Source: Scalesia atractyloides
Lineage: Eukaryota; Streptophyta; Magnoliopsida; Asterales; Asteraceae
Direction of reading: 5' to 3'
Assembly (NCBI GenBank): GCA_947069175.1
Contig: CAMTDV010000013.1
Location: forward strand, 58,782,610-58,846,609
DNA: 64,000 bases
In this document: positions 10,810 to 22,005 of the stretch, piece by piece
Numbering within the stretch: the stretch's first letter is position 1
How the letters are laid out: each line of letters opens with the position of its first letter
Program-made: the position numbers and the translations under genes
Notes under the pieces: model-generated
Database searches by the model: none
What the model was told of the DNA's origin: nothing
What the model saw: only the letters and a program-made list of their open reading frames with translations

Positions 10810-11249
10810 TGATGCACTTTATGGCTGTCACTGTGCGAATAGACTAGATACAGTGTGTATTGAATATTGTATTAGATTAGATACGAACACACAACCCAAG
10901 TGCGAACATGTACTGTTTCGTACGAGTGACATATGTGTTTCGTACGAATCACTCACTCGTACGAAATATTCGTACGAGTGACTCAGGCTTGATTCGCATG
11001 AAATGTCATGTCTATATATAGGCGTTGTGTGTTCATTGTTTGTAAGTTTTGGAAGTTCCCTGAGGGGAAACGCTGGCGGATTCTCTCCAGGAACTCCGCC
11101 AGCCAGACCAGATGTAAGCTCTTTCGGTATGAATGAATGAATGAAAAGCTTCCGCTGATTCTCTTGTGCTTAATGTTTATGTTTGTTCTGCCTGAACTGC
11201 TCTATCCCCAAAACCTCCGTCTAGAACCGCCGCCGACCACGGGACCACA
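10810..11249 (+). repeat. 3' LTR of element 3
   Basis: Same ends and landmarks as the 5' LTR: palindrome array, TATATATA at 11013-11020, hairpin CTGGCGGA 11073-11080 with TCCGCCAG 11095-11102. The hairpin is unchanged between the two LTRs although bases around it differ. Confidence 0.88.
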
Positions 11250-12041
11250 GAGGACCCCGAGGAGTATGTATCTGATAATGGATAAGACCCTGATGCTGAG
11301 GCTCTACCCCTTGGGGATGGAGCCGACCATGGAGGCTTTGATGACCTTCAACAGCTTGCCCTGATTGATCCTATGGAGGAGGATGCACCACTTGTAGACG
11401 ATGTGCTAGCCGTTCCGCAGCCCCCGCACGGTGTTATAGTTTATGGACACCAAGAGGGCGAGCATACGATTGTACATTTGGTTGTGCCTCTTGCTATAGT
11501 TTCTCCAGTTATTGATCAGGACGACGATGATGATGATATACTAGTGTTCGATGTTGAGCATATGGAGGGTGACCTTGGTGACGGCGAGGTCTTTGATGAC
11601 ATAGCTATACTCGAGATCCCACCCCCTGATATACCAGTTGTTGACATCTCGTCATCCATAGATGCTGCTCAGAGTGAGCATATGGCAGACGATGCCTCAT
11701 CTACCACCCCTGATACACATGTATCTATGTATTCACCCCATGCAGCCTCACCGGCTCGCGCTAGCTCGTTTCTTGTCAGTACCCCGACCCCTGGACCCGT
11801 TCCACATGCTGGACCCGCTCACTACTCTAGACCCGCTCACTACTCTGGACCTGGCCGATACTATTCACTGAGCGGTACTCCACGTGCCCCAGAGCAGCCA
11901 CCACCATTTATCTCTGGGAGGACCACTTACCACCCTGTTTTCACCACCTCCAGCAGGTATTTTACTCTGACACCCCCACCGGGCATGAGCCCTTCTGACC
12001 CTTACATCCCTCACACTTCCCTCCAATTTCTGTGGAGGTGA
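11250..12041 (+). pseudogene. Acidic, proline-rich ORF before gag (element 4)
   Basis: One frame, about 263 codons, with a single stop at 11283-11285. Residues 1-130 are acidic (EDPEEYVSDNG, DQDDDDDD, GDLGDGEVFDD), the rest is rich in P, S, H, Y and T with short repeats (PAHYSRPAHYSGPGRYY) and ends PPPGMSPSDPYIPH. Similar acidic-then-proline-rich segments precede gag in gypsy elements of Asteraceae, which is why I tie it to the gag at 12547. It has no catalytic motif. It could instead belong to another retroelement or a captured gene. The open frame in a decayed neighbourhood is notable. Confidence 0.5.
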
Positions 12042-12546
12042 GAGTGACTTCACATGACCTACAACTCTCTTTTGGAAGACAACTTGATGACGTGAAGATG
12101 CAATGTAGAAGAAAATTGTACTTTTGTAATGTAAAGACTTGTATTGACTAGGGTTGTGTATCCCTAAGTCCTTTTTGGCTCTTCACTAACAAATTGTAAC
12201 AAGTTATCATTGTATAAAAATGTATTTTCGTTATTTTACATTGTATTTCTTTTATGTTATGTTTAATTATGTGATGATGTGGTGATATTATGATTGATGC
12301 ATTGCCTCGTGGTGATATTATGATTTATATCTTATGATGTGGCGACTATGTATGTGATGAGCTATATGTATGATAACGATGGGTGTGCGTATGGCGTATA
12401 CATATATTCATTTATTTATTTATTTATCATGTACCGATGTGCTATTGCATATTTAAAAAAAAATAAATAAATAAATAAATAAACAGTAATAATAACATGA
12501 AATTATTATTCGGCTAATTGTGAGCGACATATTGTATTAGAAGACG
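12042..12546 (+). other. Non-coding leader before gag, with TTTA and TAAA microsatellites
   Basis: No coding signal. (ATTT)n at about 12408-12432 and (AAAT)n at about 12456-12483 are complementary and could fold on each other. Read as the untranslated leader of element 4, between the proline-rich ORF and the gag ATG. Confidence 0.45.
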
Positions 12547-13790
12547 ATGTCGCCCCGCAGAAGAAGTTCAAACAATAACACCCTACCAACAACACAAGAG
12601 GAACTGAATGAACGCATATCCCAAGCCATTGCACAGTTCGAGGCTAACCGCTCTGAGCATAGCGGTGGTACCGGAGGTTCAACAGGAGTAAATCCTCCAA
12701 CTGGTAATACACGGTTACTCATAAAACCGCAATACACACTCATCCATCTTATTCGTGCTATTTGGTTACTCATGCTTAAATGGTGTATCCAATGATTTCA
12801 GGTTGCACTTATAAACAGTTTCTTGACTGCAGATCTCTGAACTTTGATGGTACCGGAGGCGCTGTAGCCTTCGTACGCTTATCTGAGAAGAAAGATTCAG
12901 TCATCCGAATGAGTAAGTGCGCGGCTGAACTAAGAGTCACCTATGTTACTGGACTCTTTGTGGATGGAGCTCTATCATGGTGGAACCTTCAGGTCCAAAC
13001 CAAGGGCGATGATGCGCATTACGCCCTGACCTAGGAGGAACTTAAGGAGATGATGAGAAAGAAGTATTGCTCAAGATCGGAAATTCAAAAGTTGGAGACA
13101 GAATTTCGAAATCTAAAAATGATTGGTTCAGACATTGCTGGGTACACGCAACGATTCCATGACTTATCCCGAGTGGTGCCATATCTAGTGGAGCCTGAAT
13201 TTAAGCGTATTGAGAGGTACATTTGGGGACTTGCCCCCGAGATTCTGAGTTTGGTTACCTCTTGAAAACCCACTCAGATTGGTGAAGCAATTGATCTAGC
13301 TGTCAGCCTGACTGAGGAGGCTTTACGTCAGGGGTGGTTGCCTAAGTGTAGTGGGAACAAGAAAGAATCTGCTGAGGAGACTACTGATTCCAACAAACGA
13401 AAATTTTCTCATTTCAAGAAAGGCTCTTGAGGTAACAAGAACAGTAACATGAAACAAGCCGCGAGAGAGGTCAGAGAAACAAAGGCATACGTTACCACTA
13501 CCACAAACGCTACTGTTAAGAAAACTTATACTGGAGACGCATCGAAATGTCCCAAATGTCCTTTCCACCACCATGGGGAATGTCGAGGCCTAAAGAGTGG
13601 AAAATGTGGTAAATTTGGACGTCGCACCGATGTGTGCCGGGGGGTCAATATCAAAGAACAAGGTTGCTTTGGATGCGGAGACAAAGGACATTTCAAGAAA
13701 GACTGTCCTAAAGCGAATCAAGCACGAGGAAGAGCGTTTGTAATTGGAGCTAAGGATGCTCCCAAGTATCCAAACATGGTCACCGGTACG
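12547..13790 (+). pseudogene. Ty3/gypsy gag with zinc knuckle (element 4)
   Basis: Capsid/nucleocapsid part of a chromovirus, which would coat the element RNA. Start ATG at 12547 (MSPRRRSSNNN) in frame 1; after an insertion or rearrangement near 12708-12790 the match resumes in frame 0 (GCTYKQFLDCRSLNFDGTGG near 12807). Capsid motifs follow (DGALSWWNLQVQT, CSRSEIQKLETEF, RIERYIWGLAPEI). Stops at 13032-13034 (tgg to tag), 13263-13265 and 13428-13430. The nucleocapsid has one normal CCHC knuckle (CFGCGDKGHFKKDC near 13665) and one damaged knuckle before it (CGKFGRRTDVC). Family is certain; the element is dead. Confidence 0.92.
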
Positions 13791-14240
13791 TTCCCTATCA
13801 ATGATCACTTTGCATCTATTCTTTTTTATCGCGGGGCATATTTCAGTTTTATTTCTAAAGAGTTTAGAGATACACTTGGAGTAGCGTCGAGTAAATTAGA
13901 TGTTCCCTACTCGATTGAGCTGGCTAACGGAATTTTAGTAGAGCCGAAAGAAATAATAAAGAAACGTACGTTAGAATTGGGTGAACGAAAGTTGGATATA
14001 GATCTATTACCAGTTCAACTAGGTTGTTTTGATGTCGTTATTGGGATGGAGTGGCTATCCAATAATCGATCCGAAGTTATATGTCATGAGAAAATCATTC
14101 GCATCCCCTTGTCCAACGGAGAACACTTGATAATTCATAGTGAGAAGCATGACACACCTCTACGAATCATAAACTGCATGAAGGCTCGGAAATGTTTGAG
14201 GAAGGGAAGCATCGCTTTTCTTGCCCACGTGGTGGATTAG
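13791..14240 (+). pseudogene. Ty3/gypsy aspartic protease region (element 4)
   Basis: Follows gag in the same frame and ends at a stop (14238-14240). The fold is recognisable (FPINDHFASILF near 13792, VPYSIELANG, DVVIGMEWLS near 14030). The catalytic D-S/T-G is lost: the site reads YRGAYFSF near 13826 where related elements read DSGA, so the protease could not cut. Element 8 in this window keeps DSGAD at the same place. Confidence 0.85.
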
Positions 14241-15587
14241 AAGGCCGAGGAGTGCACGATTGAAGACATACCAGTAGTGAGGGAATATCCCAAGGTCTTT
14301 CCAGACGACTTGCCAGTGCTACCTCCACAGAGACAAGTCGAATTCCGTATTGATCTAGTGCCAGGAGTTGCACCTGTGGCAAAAGCTCCATATCGACTAG
14401 CGCCCTCGGAGATGCAGGAATTATCTACGCAGTTGCAAGAGCTGCTCGACAAAGGTTTCATAAGACCGAGTTTTTCGCCTTGGGGAGCTCCGATGCTATT
14501 TGTGAAAAACAAGGACGAAACCTTTCGCATGTTCTTCGACTACCAGGAACTAAACAAGTTAACTATCAAGAACCGGTACCCATTACCAAGAATTGATGAT
14601 CTATTCGATCAGTTGCGAGGGTCGATTTTTTACTCAAAAATTTATTTAAGATCCGGGTATCATCAGTTGAGAATCCAAGAGGAAAGCATCCCTAAGACAG
14701 TGTTTCGGACTCGCTACGGTCATTACGAGTTCCTTGTTATGCCCTTTGGCCTAATGAACGTCCCTGCAGTATTCATGGATTTGATGAACTCGGTATGTAA
14801 GCCATACTTTGACAAGTTCGTGATTGTTTTTATAGATGACATACTGATATACTCACGAACCGAGAAAGTGCACGAACAACACCTGAGAACCATTTTGGAA
14901 TTGCTTAAGAAGGAGCAATTATATGCCAAGTTCTCAAAATGCGAATTTTGGATTCGCGAGGTACAATTTCTTGGCCATGTGATGAACGAGAATGGAATAC
15001 ATGTTGACCCTTCAAAGATCGAGGCTATCAAGAACTGGACCACGCCAAGAACCCCCACGAAAATAGGACAATTCCTAGGATTAGCAGGATATTACAGGAG
15101 ATTTATTGAGAATTTCTCCAAGGTTGCTCAGCCGCTAACCTCGCTTACCCAGAAGGATAGAAAGTTTGATTGGGGAGAAAAGCAAGAATCGGCGTTCCAA
15201 GTATTGAAAGAGAAACTATGTAAAGAACCGATACTATCACTCCCGGATGGTACCGATGACTTTGTGGTGTACTGTGATGCATCGCATCAAGGCTTGGGTT
15301 GCGTGTTAATGCAACGTGAAAAAGTCATCGCGTACGCATCACGTCAGTTGAACATTCATGAAAGGAATTATACCACGCATGACCTGGAGCTAGGTGCCGT
15401 GGTATTTGGCTTGAAGATCTGGCGTCATTATCTATATGGTACTAAGTATACCATATTCACGGATCATAAAAGTCTTCAACACATATTCAACCAAAATGAA
15501 CTAAATATGCGCCAGCGACGTTGGGTGGAACTGTTGAATGATTATGACTGTGAGATCAAGTACCACCCGGGCCAGCAAATGTTGTAG
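14241..15587 (+). pseudogene. Ty3/gypsy reverse transcriptase and RNase H (element 4)
   Basis: A 436-codon open stretch (14277-15587) in frame 0. RT: FPDDLPVLPPQRQVEFRID, GFIRPSFSPWGAPMLFVKNK, RYPLPRIDDLFDQLRG, FIDDILIYS (catalytic FIDD at about 14835), FLGLAGYYRRFI. RNase H: FVVYCDASHQGLG, LELGAVVFGLKIWRHYLYG, IFTDHKSLQHIF. The catalytic acids are present. It is the best-kept coding stretch in the window although gag and protease upstream are broken. A one-base loss near 15570 breaks the frame just before the conserved ADALSR motif. Confidence 0.95.
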
Positions 15588-15790
15588 CAGATGCTTTGAG
15601 CAGAAAAGAACGAGCCAAAACACTACGGGTGCGAGCTTTAGAAATGACGATCCAGACGAACTTCACAACTCGAGTGCGGGAAGCGCAACAAGAAGCATTG
15701 AAACCAGAAAACATTCCAGCGGAATTCCTACAGGGAATGCTTTGAGTCGTACGTCATTAGGGCAAGTAAATCTGATCATAACATATACTG
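15571..15790 (+). pseudogene. End of RNase H and RNase H-integrase linker, frameshifted (element 4)
   Basis: After the frameshift the match continues in another frame (NVVADALSRKERA, REAQQEALKPENIP near 15685-15715). Similarity fades near 15740-15790, before the integrase zinc domain. Integrase and the 3' LTR of element 4 are missing, so a deletion or an insertion truncated it. Confidence 0.75.
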
Positions 15791-18430
15791 GTTTCCATAA
15801 CAATGCCCTAAAAGTGTTGGTAGAAAGTGTTGGGCACACAAATTGCGGTGTCACTAACTGTGTCAGTAAACCCGCTAAAACAAATCAGAACAAGAAATAA
15901 CGGCATGTTAATGCCATACCTGGGTCCATATACAAATGAAAACACATATTTGAGATCAACTATTGCAATAATACATAACTTTCCGGTACAACATCTAAAT
16001 TGCAAAATTGTCCGTTTCGACCAAAAAGGCAACAAATGTCAATTTGTCCGCAAGCCTAATTCGGAGGATTCCGGATGTAAAGATAAGAATAAAACAATGT
16101 TAAACATCCTAAAATAATGTGAGAATAGCAAGAATGCACAAAAGACATCGTTTCCGGTCATTTGTCAGACAATGCACAATTCGACCGGAAAGCGGCCGAT
16201 TGTCGAAACGACGAATATTTTAGTGGCCGATAGCCTCATCCGGGCATCTAGTGAACTAGTTAAGCTTCATATGGAACTCGGAATCCATTCAACTAATATG
16301 AGGTCACGGAAACACAACTTTCGGAAATGTTCGACGACGGAATATAAAAGTGCCGATATCGATCGAACGAAAGACATTTTGGCCAACCTAGCTCATCGTA
16401 TATTCATCTAGCGAACTGGTTATACATATTTTCAGATTGGAAATGCACTAAGTAGATACCATATTAATTGGGGTGGTCGAAAACAAAAGCTTCCGGTACT
16501 AAAAAATAGTTTTGTTTATTAGCGATTATTACGACGATGAGCGATCTAGCGACGTGTCCGTCATTCGAAACTTATATGGGAGGATCATGTGGATTAAATA
16601 CCATGTAAATACACGCTAAACTCTATTCTTATGCTTGAGATGCTAGATCATTAACCCTAATCACTATACTAAATTAAATGACCAAAATATCTAACATTTA
16701 AGCATGTGTAAAAAAAAGTTTCACTTTACCCCCCCCCCTTACATTGACGGTTTCAAGTGGGCCCATGCCCACTTGATTTTATTGAAAATCAAAGCCTAGA
16801 AGCATGGTGTTTAGATTTGTGATGGAACTTGAAGTATGATGGAAATATATATCATTTCTTCTACTAAATCCTTATCATTTTCCACAACAAAAAAAATTGC
16901 AAACACTTCTCCTTGTTTCCTCTAGTTCACGGCTCCACCACCACCACCACCATAAACCACCATTTTTCCACCCTAAACACCACAATCTCTACACTTTAAA
17001 GCCTAATCAAGTTCACTAAAGAAGCTAGCAAGGATGGAGAGCATTAGGGCTTCTTAAAGAGCTTCATATTCTTCAATAATCATCAAGAACTTGTGCACCC
17101 TTTGTAAGCTAAACTCATCCATAATCTATCTCATTTTTTATGCTTAGATTATTAATGTACAAGTTGATCATCTTTAAAATCAAGAAAAGATAAACCAAAA
17201 ACCCTAACACACAACATAATAATAACATTAAATATTGTTTATTTTGTGTTGATAATATGTTTATATGATAGTTAGTTAGCATGTTGAAGTTATTTATGAT
17301 AAAAGTATGATATAAAAGTTGGATGATCTTGTGTGATTTAGAAAAAATGAAGATTTAAACATGATAAGGTTTAAATCTGAACAAGATCATCAACTACATC
17401 ATCCATGAAAAATACTACAATTTAAAGATAATTTTTATGCATATGAATGATTTTATAAGAAGTAAACATTTGTATTTAAGTTGTAATAACCTTAAAAATG
17501 TGTAGTAATCAAGGGGTTAAATGCATGGACTTGATTAAATAACATGCTAAAGTAGTGATTGGATATTGTTAATTAATATTGAAAACCCTCTTGATTTACT
17601 AGGATTTTTAACAATAAAAAGTCATGGATGATGATAGTTTGATAACGTAAAATAAATATTAGATGGATTGTTGATGTTGATTATGAGCTTAAACAGGTTT
17701 TAAATACTTTTTTAACGTGGAAAACGACATAGTTTAGGGGAAACTATGGCGAAATTTTCTTAAAATCTAATCGCAATTAAAACATGATTAGTGGGGTGAT
17801 TAGTGGGACTAAACGCGATTAGTAACCTAAATCGTCATTAAGTAGGCTCTAATGACAAGGGTTATCCCTAATGCCCAAGTGTTTAACAAAGTTATATATA
17901 TATTTATAAGTAAAAATAAATACTTTTTACAAATATATATTTCTACTTGGAAAATAATACAAGTATATATATATGCAATTGTTACCAATAAATTTGTATG
18001 TATGCATATGTGTATTGTATGTGTATGTATTAGAAACTTAGGGTATTCACAATAAAAATACCCAATCATATACAAAATACAAACACTTGATCAATACACT
18101 AAGTGTTGGTGACACAACAATTATATTCTTGAAATGCGTCGAAACAATAATCGGACAAACGAAACGGTGCGAACAATAGGCGAACATTCAAGATTACACC
18201 GTCGCGTCGACGACCAACGGGTGAATCGCTGGCACGAAAGGTCATTACGACAACGGGTGATTCTCAACGAAAACGAACATGTAATAAACGACGTCGACGA
18301 CGAGTCTAAATATATATTTAGACGTTTAACACCTATATATGTTTAAAAATCAAAATCCGGAAAGTTAAAAATATAAAAATGTTATAAGTATAAGACTTAT
18401 AAAAATGGGCCTTAATAATATAAATGTTGG
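15791..18430 (+). other. Long LTR-type non-coding DNA
   Basis: No gene. Features: CpG-rich stretches at about 16150-16400 and 18130-18310, a CCA-rich stretch near 16935-16965, homopolymer C near 16730, and AT-rich DNA. Together with 18431-19890 I read it as one or more long gypsy LTRs, because the block ends CGGGGTGTACACA (near 19890) like other long LTRs here. The left boundary is not clear. Confidence 0.4.
18134..18346 (+). other. Arginine-rich 70-codon ORF in a CpG-rich patch
   Basis: The frame reads basic (RNNNRTNETVR, RVDDQRVNRWHERSLRQRV). It sits in otherwise AT-rich LTR-like DNA and is richer in CpG than its surroundings, which is unusual for methylated repeats. I recognise no family. 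More likely a feature of the LTR than a protein. Confidence 0.2.
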
Positions 18431-18800
18431 CTAAAGACATAAATTACATGGGCTAGGCCCAATGACATAAAAACATGGGCTAGGCCCAAAGACATAAATT
18501 ACATGGGCTAGGCCCGATGACATAAAAACATGGGCTAGGCCCAAAGACATAAAAACATGGGCTAGGGCCAATGACATAAATTACATGGGCTAGGCCCAAA
18601 GACATAAATTACATGGGCTAGGCCAAAGACATAAATTACATGGGCTAGGCCCAATGACAAGAAAACATGGCTAGGCCCAAAGACATAGAGGACATGGGCT
18701 AGGCCCAAGACAAGAAAACATGGGCTAGGCCCAATGGCATGGATAACATGGGCAAGGCCCAATGACACGCGTGCAAGGCACGAGTGTATGTGAAGGGCAA
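18431..18800 (+). repeat. Minisatellite, 27-28 bp unit with GGGCTAGGCCC
   Basis: About 12-13 tandem copies of a unit such as AAGACATAAATTACATGG followed by GCTAGGCCC, alternating with an AATGACATAAAAACATGG version. Units drift toward the right end (GGGCAAGGCCC). The minus-strand frame at 18562-18816 is a by-product of the repeat, not a protein. Confidence 0.9.
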
Positions 18801-19974
18801 GGCCCAGTTCACACAAGATCTGAAAACAATAATATATATATATATATATAACAATATTAATCGAAAAAACAAACTACCAACACTATGATAACATTATAAG
18901 TTGTTCTATTATAACAAAGAAATACATAACAGGAATTCAAGATGAACAACGAGTACAAGGTCCATTGAGGCCTAGGTGTCTAATGAACGCCATACACATG
19001 TAGGTTACTTACGTGTGTTGACGCCGGTCGATAACAGTATAACTTAACGGAATGCAAAGACTGTGAGTTCATGTCCCTTCTTTCCATTATTTCAAGTTTT
19101 GTTTTTAAGCTATCGAGGGGAAATACATGTCATGTCAAAACAGTATGTTAGCTATGGGTTAGTTGATAACACGATCATTTGTGCGTAAGTAGGATGATGA
19201 CAATAGTAACCATTAATCACTTAGTGACCAAGGTGCAAAAGAAGTAGATCTATTGAGTTTGAGACCCGCTCCACTCTTGGTTGTATACCCTTCGGAGTGC
19301 TTTTGTGATCCCAATGATGTCAAAGTTGTTTCGGTTTGGTTACTTACTTATGACATATATATGTCAGGGTGCTCGCGACACACTGATAGATCCTTAATAA
19401 CTCATTGATACTAATAGCATACCGGATTTCATTACAGGATTTCAAAGATGATATTTTGATACGAAAACATTTAACTACATGAACTCGCCAACTTTATGTT
19501 GACTTCTTTTTAAAATTACATGTATTTCAGGACGCAAGGCATGAGCTGGTATAGGATCTGGGCATGGGAATTAGTAAACGACAATGATGAACCACCTTTT
19601 GGAGGGTTTGCCTTTTATATCCCAACTTCGTATGGGTATATAGAGGTCAAAGCCTCAATATGAAGTTGTGATGAAAACAATGTCAATTTTGGAACAATGT
19701 GTTTTTAAACTATGTTTGTAAGTGGTAATCTGAGACAAATAACAATGTGAATTCACCTTTGAAAGTTGTAAATGTGTAATGAAACTTAGTAATGGCATGA
19801 CATCGTTGTTATTTAATACTGTTTACTAAATTGGATACAATGATTACCTAATAGTCACACACTTGCGCTTCCTCTACGACCGGGGTGTACACAGATGTTT
19901 TACGCCCCATCATTCCGGATAACGCTTGAATCCTTTGTATTACAATCCGGAACAGAATGAGGATAATGTATTGG
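18801..19974 (+). other. LTR-type non-coding DNA ending near 19890
   Basis: No coding signal. A TA run lies at about 18830-18850. Ends with CGACCGGGGTGTACACA near 19890, typical of a long gypsy LTR end. No primer binding site follows, so it is a solo or 3' LTR remnant. Confidence 0.4.
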
Positions 19975-20151
19975 TCAAGAATGTTAGAACATAAAAAAGC
20001 TATCATATCTCAGTTAAGTTGAGCCAACCTCTTTAGGTTTACGAAGAAACCTAGAAGTCGATCACTGATCCAATTTGAGTACCTCTACAGGATAGACCTC
20101 AACATAAAACTTGGGGGAGGGGGGGTTTCTTTTTTATCTACATCTATCCCG

Positions 20152-20370
20152 ATGAGCCGTCTATCGAATCGTTGCAAATTGATGTTCGATCTCGAAAGAA
20201 GGAAGAGATCTTCAGAAAGTGGGTTTTTATGATCCTATCAAGAATCAAACTTATTTAAACGTTCCCGCGATTCTCTATTTCCTTGAATTACAGGAACTGT
20301 TCAGGATAATTTAAAAAGGCAGAGGTTTTTAAGGAACTTGGCCCTAATCAAACGAAATTCAATTAAATTA
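20152..20370 (+). pseudogene. rps16: Plastid rps16 exon 2 pseudogene in the nucleus
   Basis: Encodes most of ribosomal protein S16 of the chloroplast small subunit. Visible motifs: AVYRIVA near 20156, DLQKVGFYDPIKNQTYLN near 20207-20260, VPAILYFLE near 20262. It is broken: an extra A near 20177, a missing G near 20197 and a deletion near 20287 shift the frame, and exon 1 is absent. A chloroplast gene sitting between nuclear retrotransposons marks a transfer of organelle DNA to the nucleus. The frameshifts show that it has been under no selection. Confidence 0.9.
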
Positions 20371-20401
20371 AGGAAGTAAAAACTAAGAATAAGATAGTGA
20401 T

Positions 20402-20517
20402 TTCTATATCATTTTGGATATCTTTTCTATAATATGTTTTTTATTTCCTTCTTTTCTTGTTCTATATCATTTTGGATATCTTTTCTATAATATGTTTTTT
20501 ATTTCCTTCTTTTCTTG
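20402..20517 (+). repeat. Perfect 58 bp tandem duplication in the plastid insertion
   Basis: Two identical units (20402-20459 and 20460-20517) beginning TTCTATATCATTTTGG and ending CCTTCTTTTCTTG. Perfect identity suggests either a duplication already present in the plastid genome or a recent one. Confidence 0.9.
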
Positions 20518-21027
20518 CTCTATTGATTTCTATTTATCATTGTTTTTATAGAATCTTTTTCTAAGGAAACCTTCTTTGATGAATCCTTACAAATTAGAAA
20601 ATGATGGCATTACCTGCAACCTGTAATCGGGTGGTTTTCATTCGAACTGAATACCAAGTAGGAAATAAGGAATCGAAGTTCTGTATTCGACTTACTTTAG
20701 TCGACTTATTCTATATGGATTCAATACACTATTGATTGCATAAATTCTTTTTCTACTTTTTCTTTATTTATTCTCCATCTAAACTATATCCTATATGGTC
20801 GAGATACAAGATATAATGCATACATTTAGGTGGAATTACAAATCGAGGTGAAGAATTATAACAAGGAACGAAATATAATCAGGTGATCATCCAGAGTAAG
20901 TCGGACATTTGCCAAATAAACTTTCATGCCATTTACTGAAGACCGTTCAAGCACTATATTTGAAGACATTAAAAAAAAGGTTTATTTATTATTTCTAATT
21001 GTAATGCATTATTTGTATTTTCAACAA

Positions 21028-21739
21028 CAAATAGGGGGTGACTATTAGGAAACTTTTTTTATTTGTTGTTAAAAATTGTTAAAGTTACTTAGAAATAATT
21101 ATGTCAATGAAAACCAACTGATGAACCATCCTAGAAGCACTGAATATGAAGACCAGGAAAAAATTAAACAAGCTTCTAATTCTTTAATTAAAAGATCACT
21201 ACAAGGTTACAAGACTTCAATATTTTAGCGGGACATTATGAAGTTTACAAGATACAACTCAAAAGGGTTGTGTTCATAAGATAATAAATCTTATGACCAC
21301 ATTAAATATCTCAAAATTATGATAGCTTTCAACAGAAAAGAAAAATGAGCAAGTTGGTATACAAAGAAGATAAGCCACATGACACATGGATGGGCACACA
21401 AACCAATCACGATTGAGATAGTGCAAGTGGAATCTCTATAAATACATAATTCTTTGGTAGGAATTATGTGTGTCTTGTGAAGTAAATTTCTAAGTAGAGT
21501 TCCATGTGAGTTTACTTCCTGGATTGTTCCAGGGGGTGATACTCAAGATTCGAGTTCATTCTCATATCGACCTTTTCTTCTTTATTTGATTCCGCCAAAC
21601 AAAGATTAATTCTTATGGTCATAGATTGATACATTTATTTGTAGAATTAATCGTTGAAGAAACCCTACTCTCATTATCTCTATTTTATTTTATGATTGTT
21701 TATATATTCACAAACATCGTCTATACAATCGAAGAACGT
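21028..21739 (+). repeat. Copia-type 3' LTR with polypurine tract (element 5)
   Basis: PPT CAAATAGGGGG (21028-21038) is followed by TGACTATTAGG, then a TATA box TATAAATAC at 21437-21445. The right end is uncertain; TCA near 21622 is one candidate. No coding DNA. 20881-21027 before it shows nothing I can name. Confidence 0.5.
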
Positions 21740-22005
21740 TGCATCATTCGAACAGAATCACAGAAGGGGTCAATAGCAAAATTATACAAAACCATGAAAA
21801 AGACAAAAAAGAGTTTTTGTGTGAAAAGAGGAAATGATAGTACATCAGTGGACGATCACAATATGCTAAAGAATTGAAGTGTTAAAAAGTTTAAATGGAT
21901 CTCACTAAGGATGTGCTAGTAGCTTAGCACATTCAGTAGATTGTTTCTGAAATATAAACATAAAAGTATAACTTCTTAATTAGTGGTTTACCATCTCTCA
22001 AATAT
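21740..22005 (+). other. Sirevirus pol-aORF spacer, left part (element 7)
   Basis: Matches the spacer of element 2 from about 6500 on (GTGTGAAAAGAGG, ACATCAGTGGAC, ATGCTAAAGAA). It is interrupted at 22005 by the solo LTR and resumes at 24176. Confidence 0.6.

Larger units (their letters stand above)
8753..11249 (+). mobile_element. Complete coding-free Sirevirus-like LTR element (element 3)
   Basis: About 2.5 kb, bounded by two direct repeats of 439 and 440 bp, with a primer-binding-like site after the left one and a polypurine tract before the right one. The 1.6 kb interior (9192-10809) holds no gag or pol that I can recognise, so it must rely on another element's proteins. Flanks are GATGC (8748-8752) and GAGGA (11250-11254): not a matching target-site duplication. 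Left flank is Sirevirus aORF, right flank is gypsy-type coding DNA, so a rearrangement or recombination between copies is possible. Aligning the LTRs by eye I count about 13 substitutions and 3 one-base indels, so the insertion is fairly young. Confidence 0.82.
19975..20880 (+). other. Plastid DNA insertion (NUPT), rps16 exon 2 and flanks
   Basis: The core is a clear copy of chloroplast rps16 exon 2 with the 3' end of its group II intron (TTTTTTATCTACATC near 20129). The DNA after it looks like the AT-rich spacer found beside plastid rps16. The outer limits are approximate; the left 150 bp and the part after 20590 are assigned by context only. Confidence 0.7.

Noticed and set aside
12537..12773. 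78-codon minus-strand ORF
   Set aside because: Shadow of the gag start on the plus strand.
18431..18800. CRISPR array
   Set aside because: Units are contiguous tandem repeats without unique spacers, in plant nuclear DNA.
18562..18816. 84-codon minus-strand ORF with repeated LAHVIYVFGP
   Set aside because: A translation of the minisatellite; repeat unit length multiples of 3 by chance keep it open.
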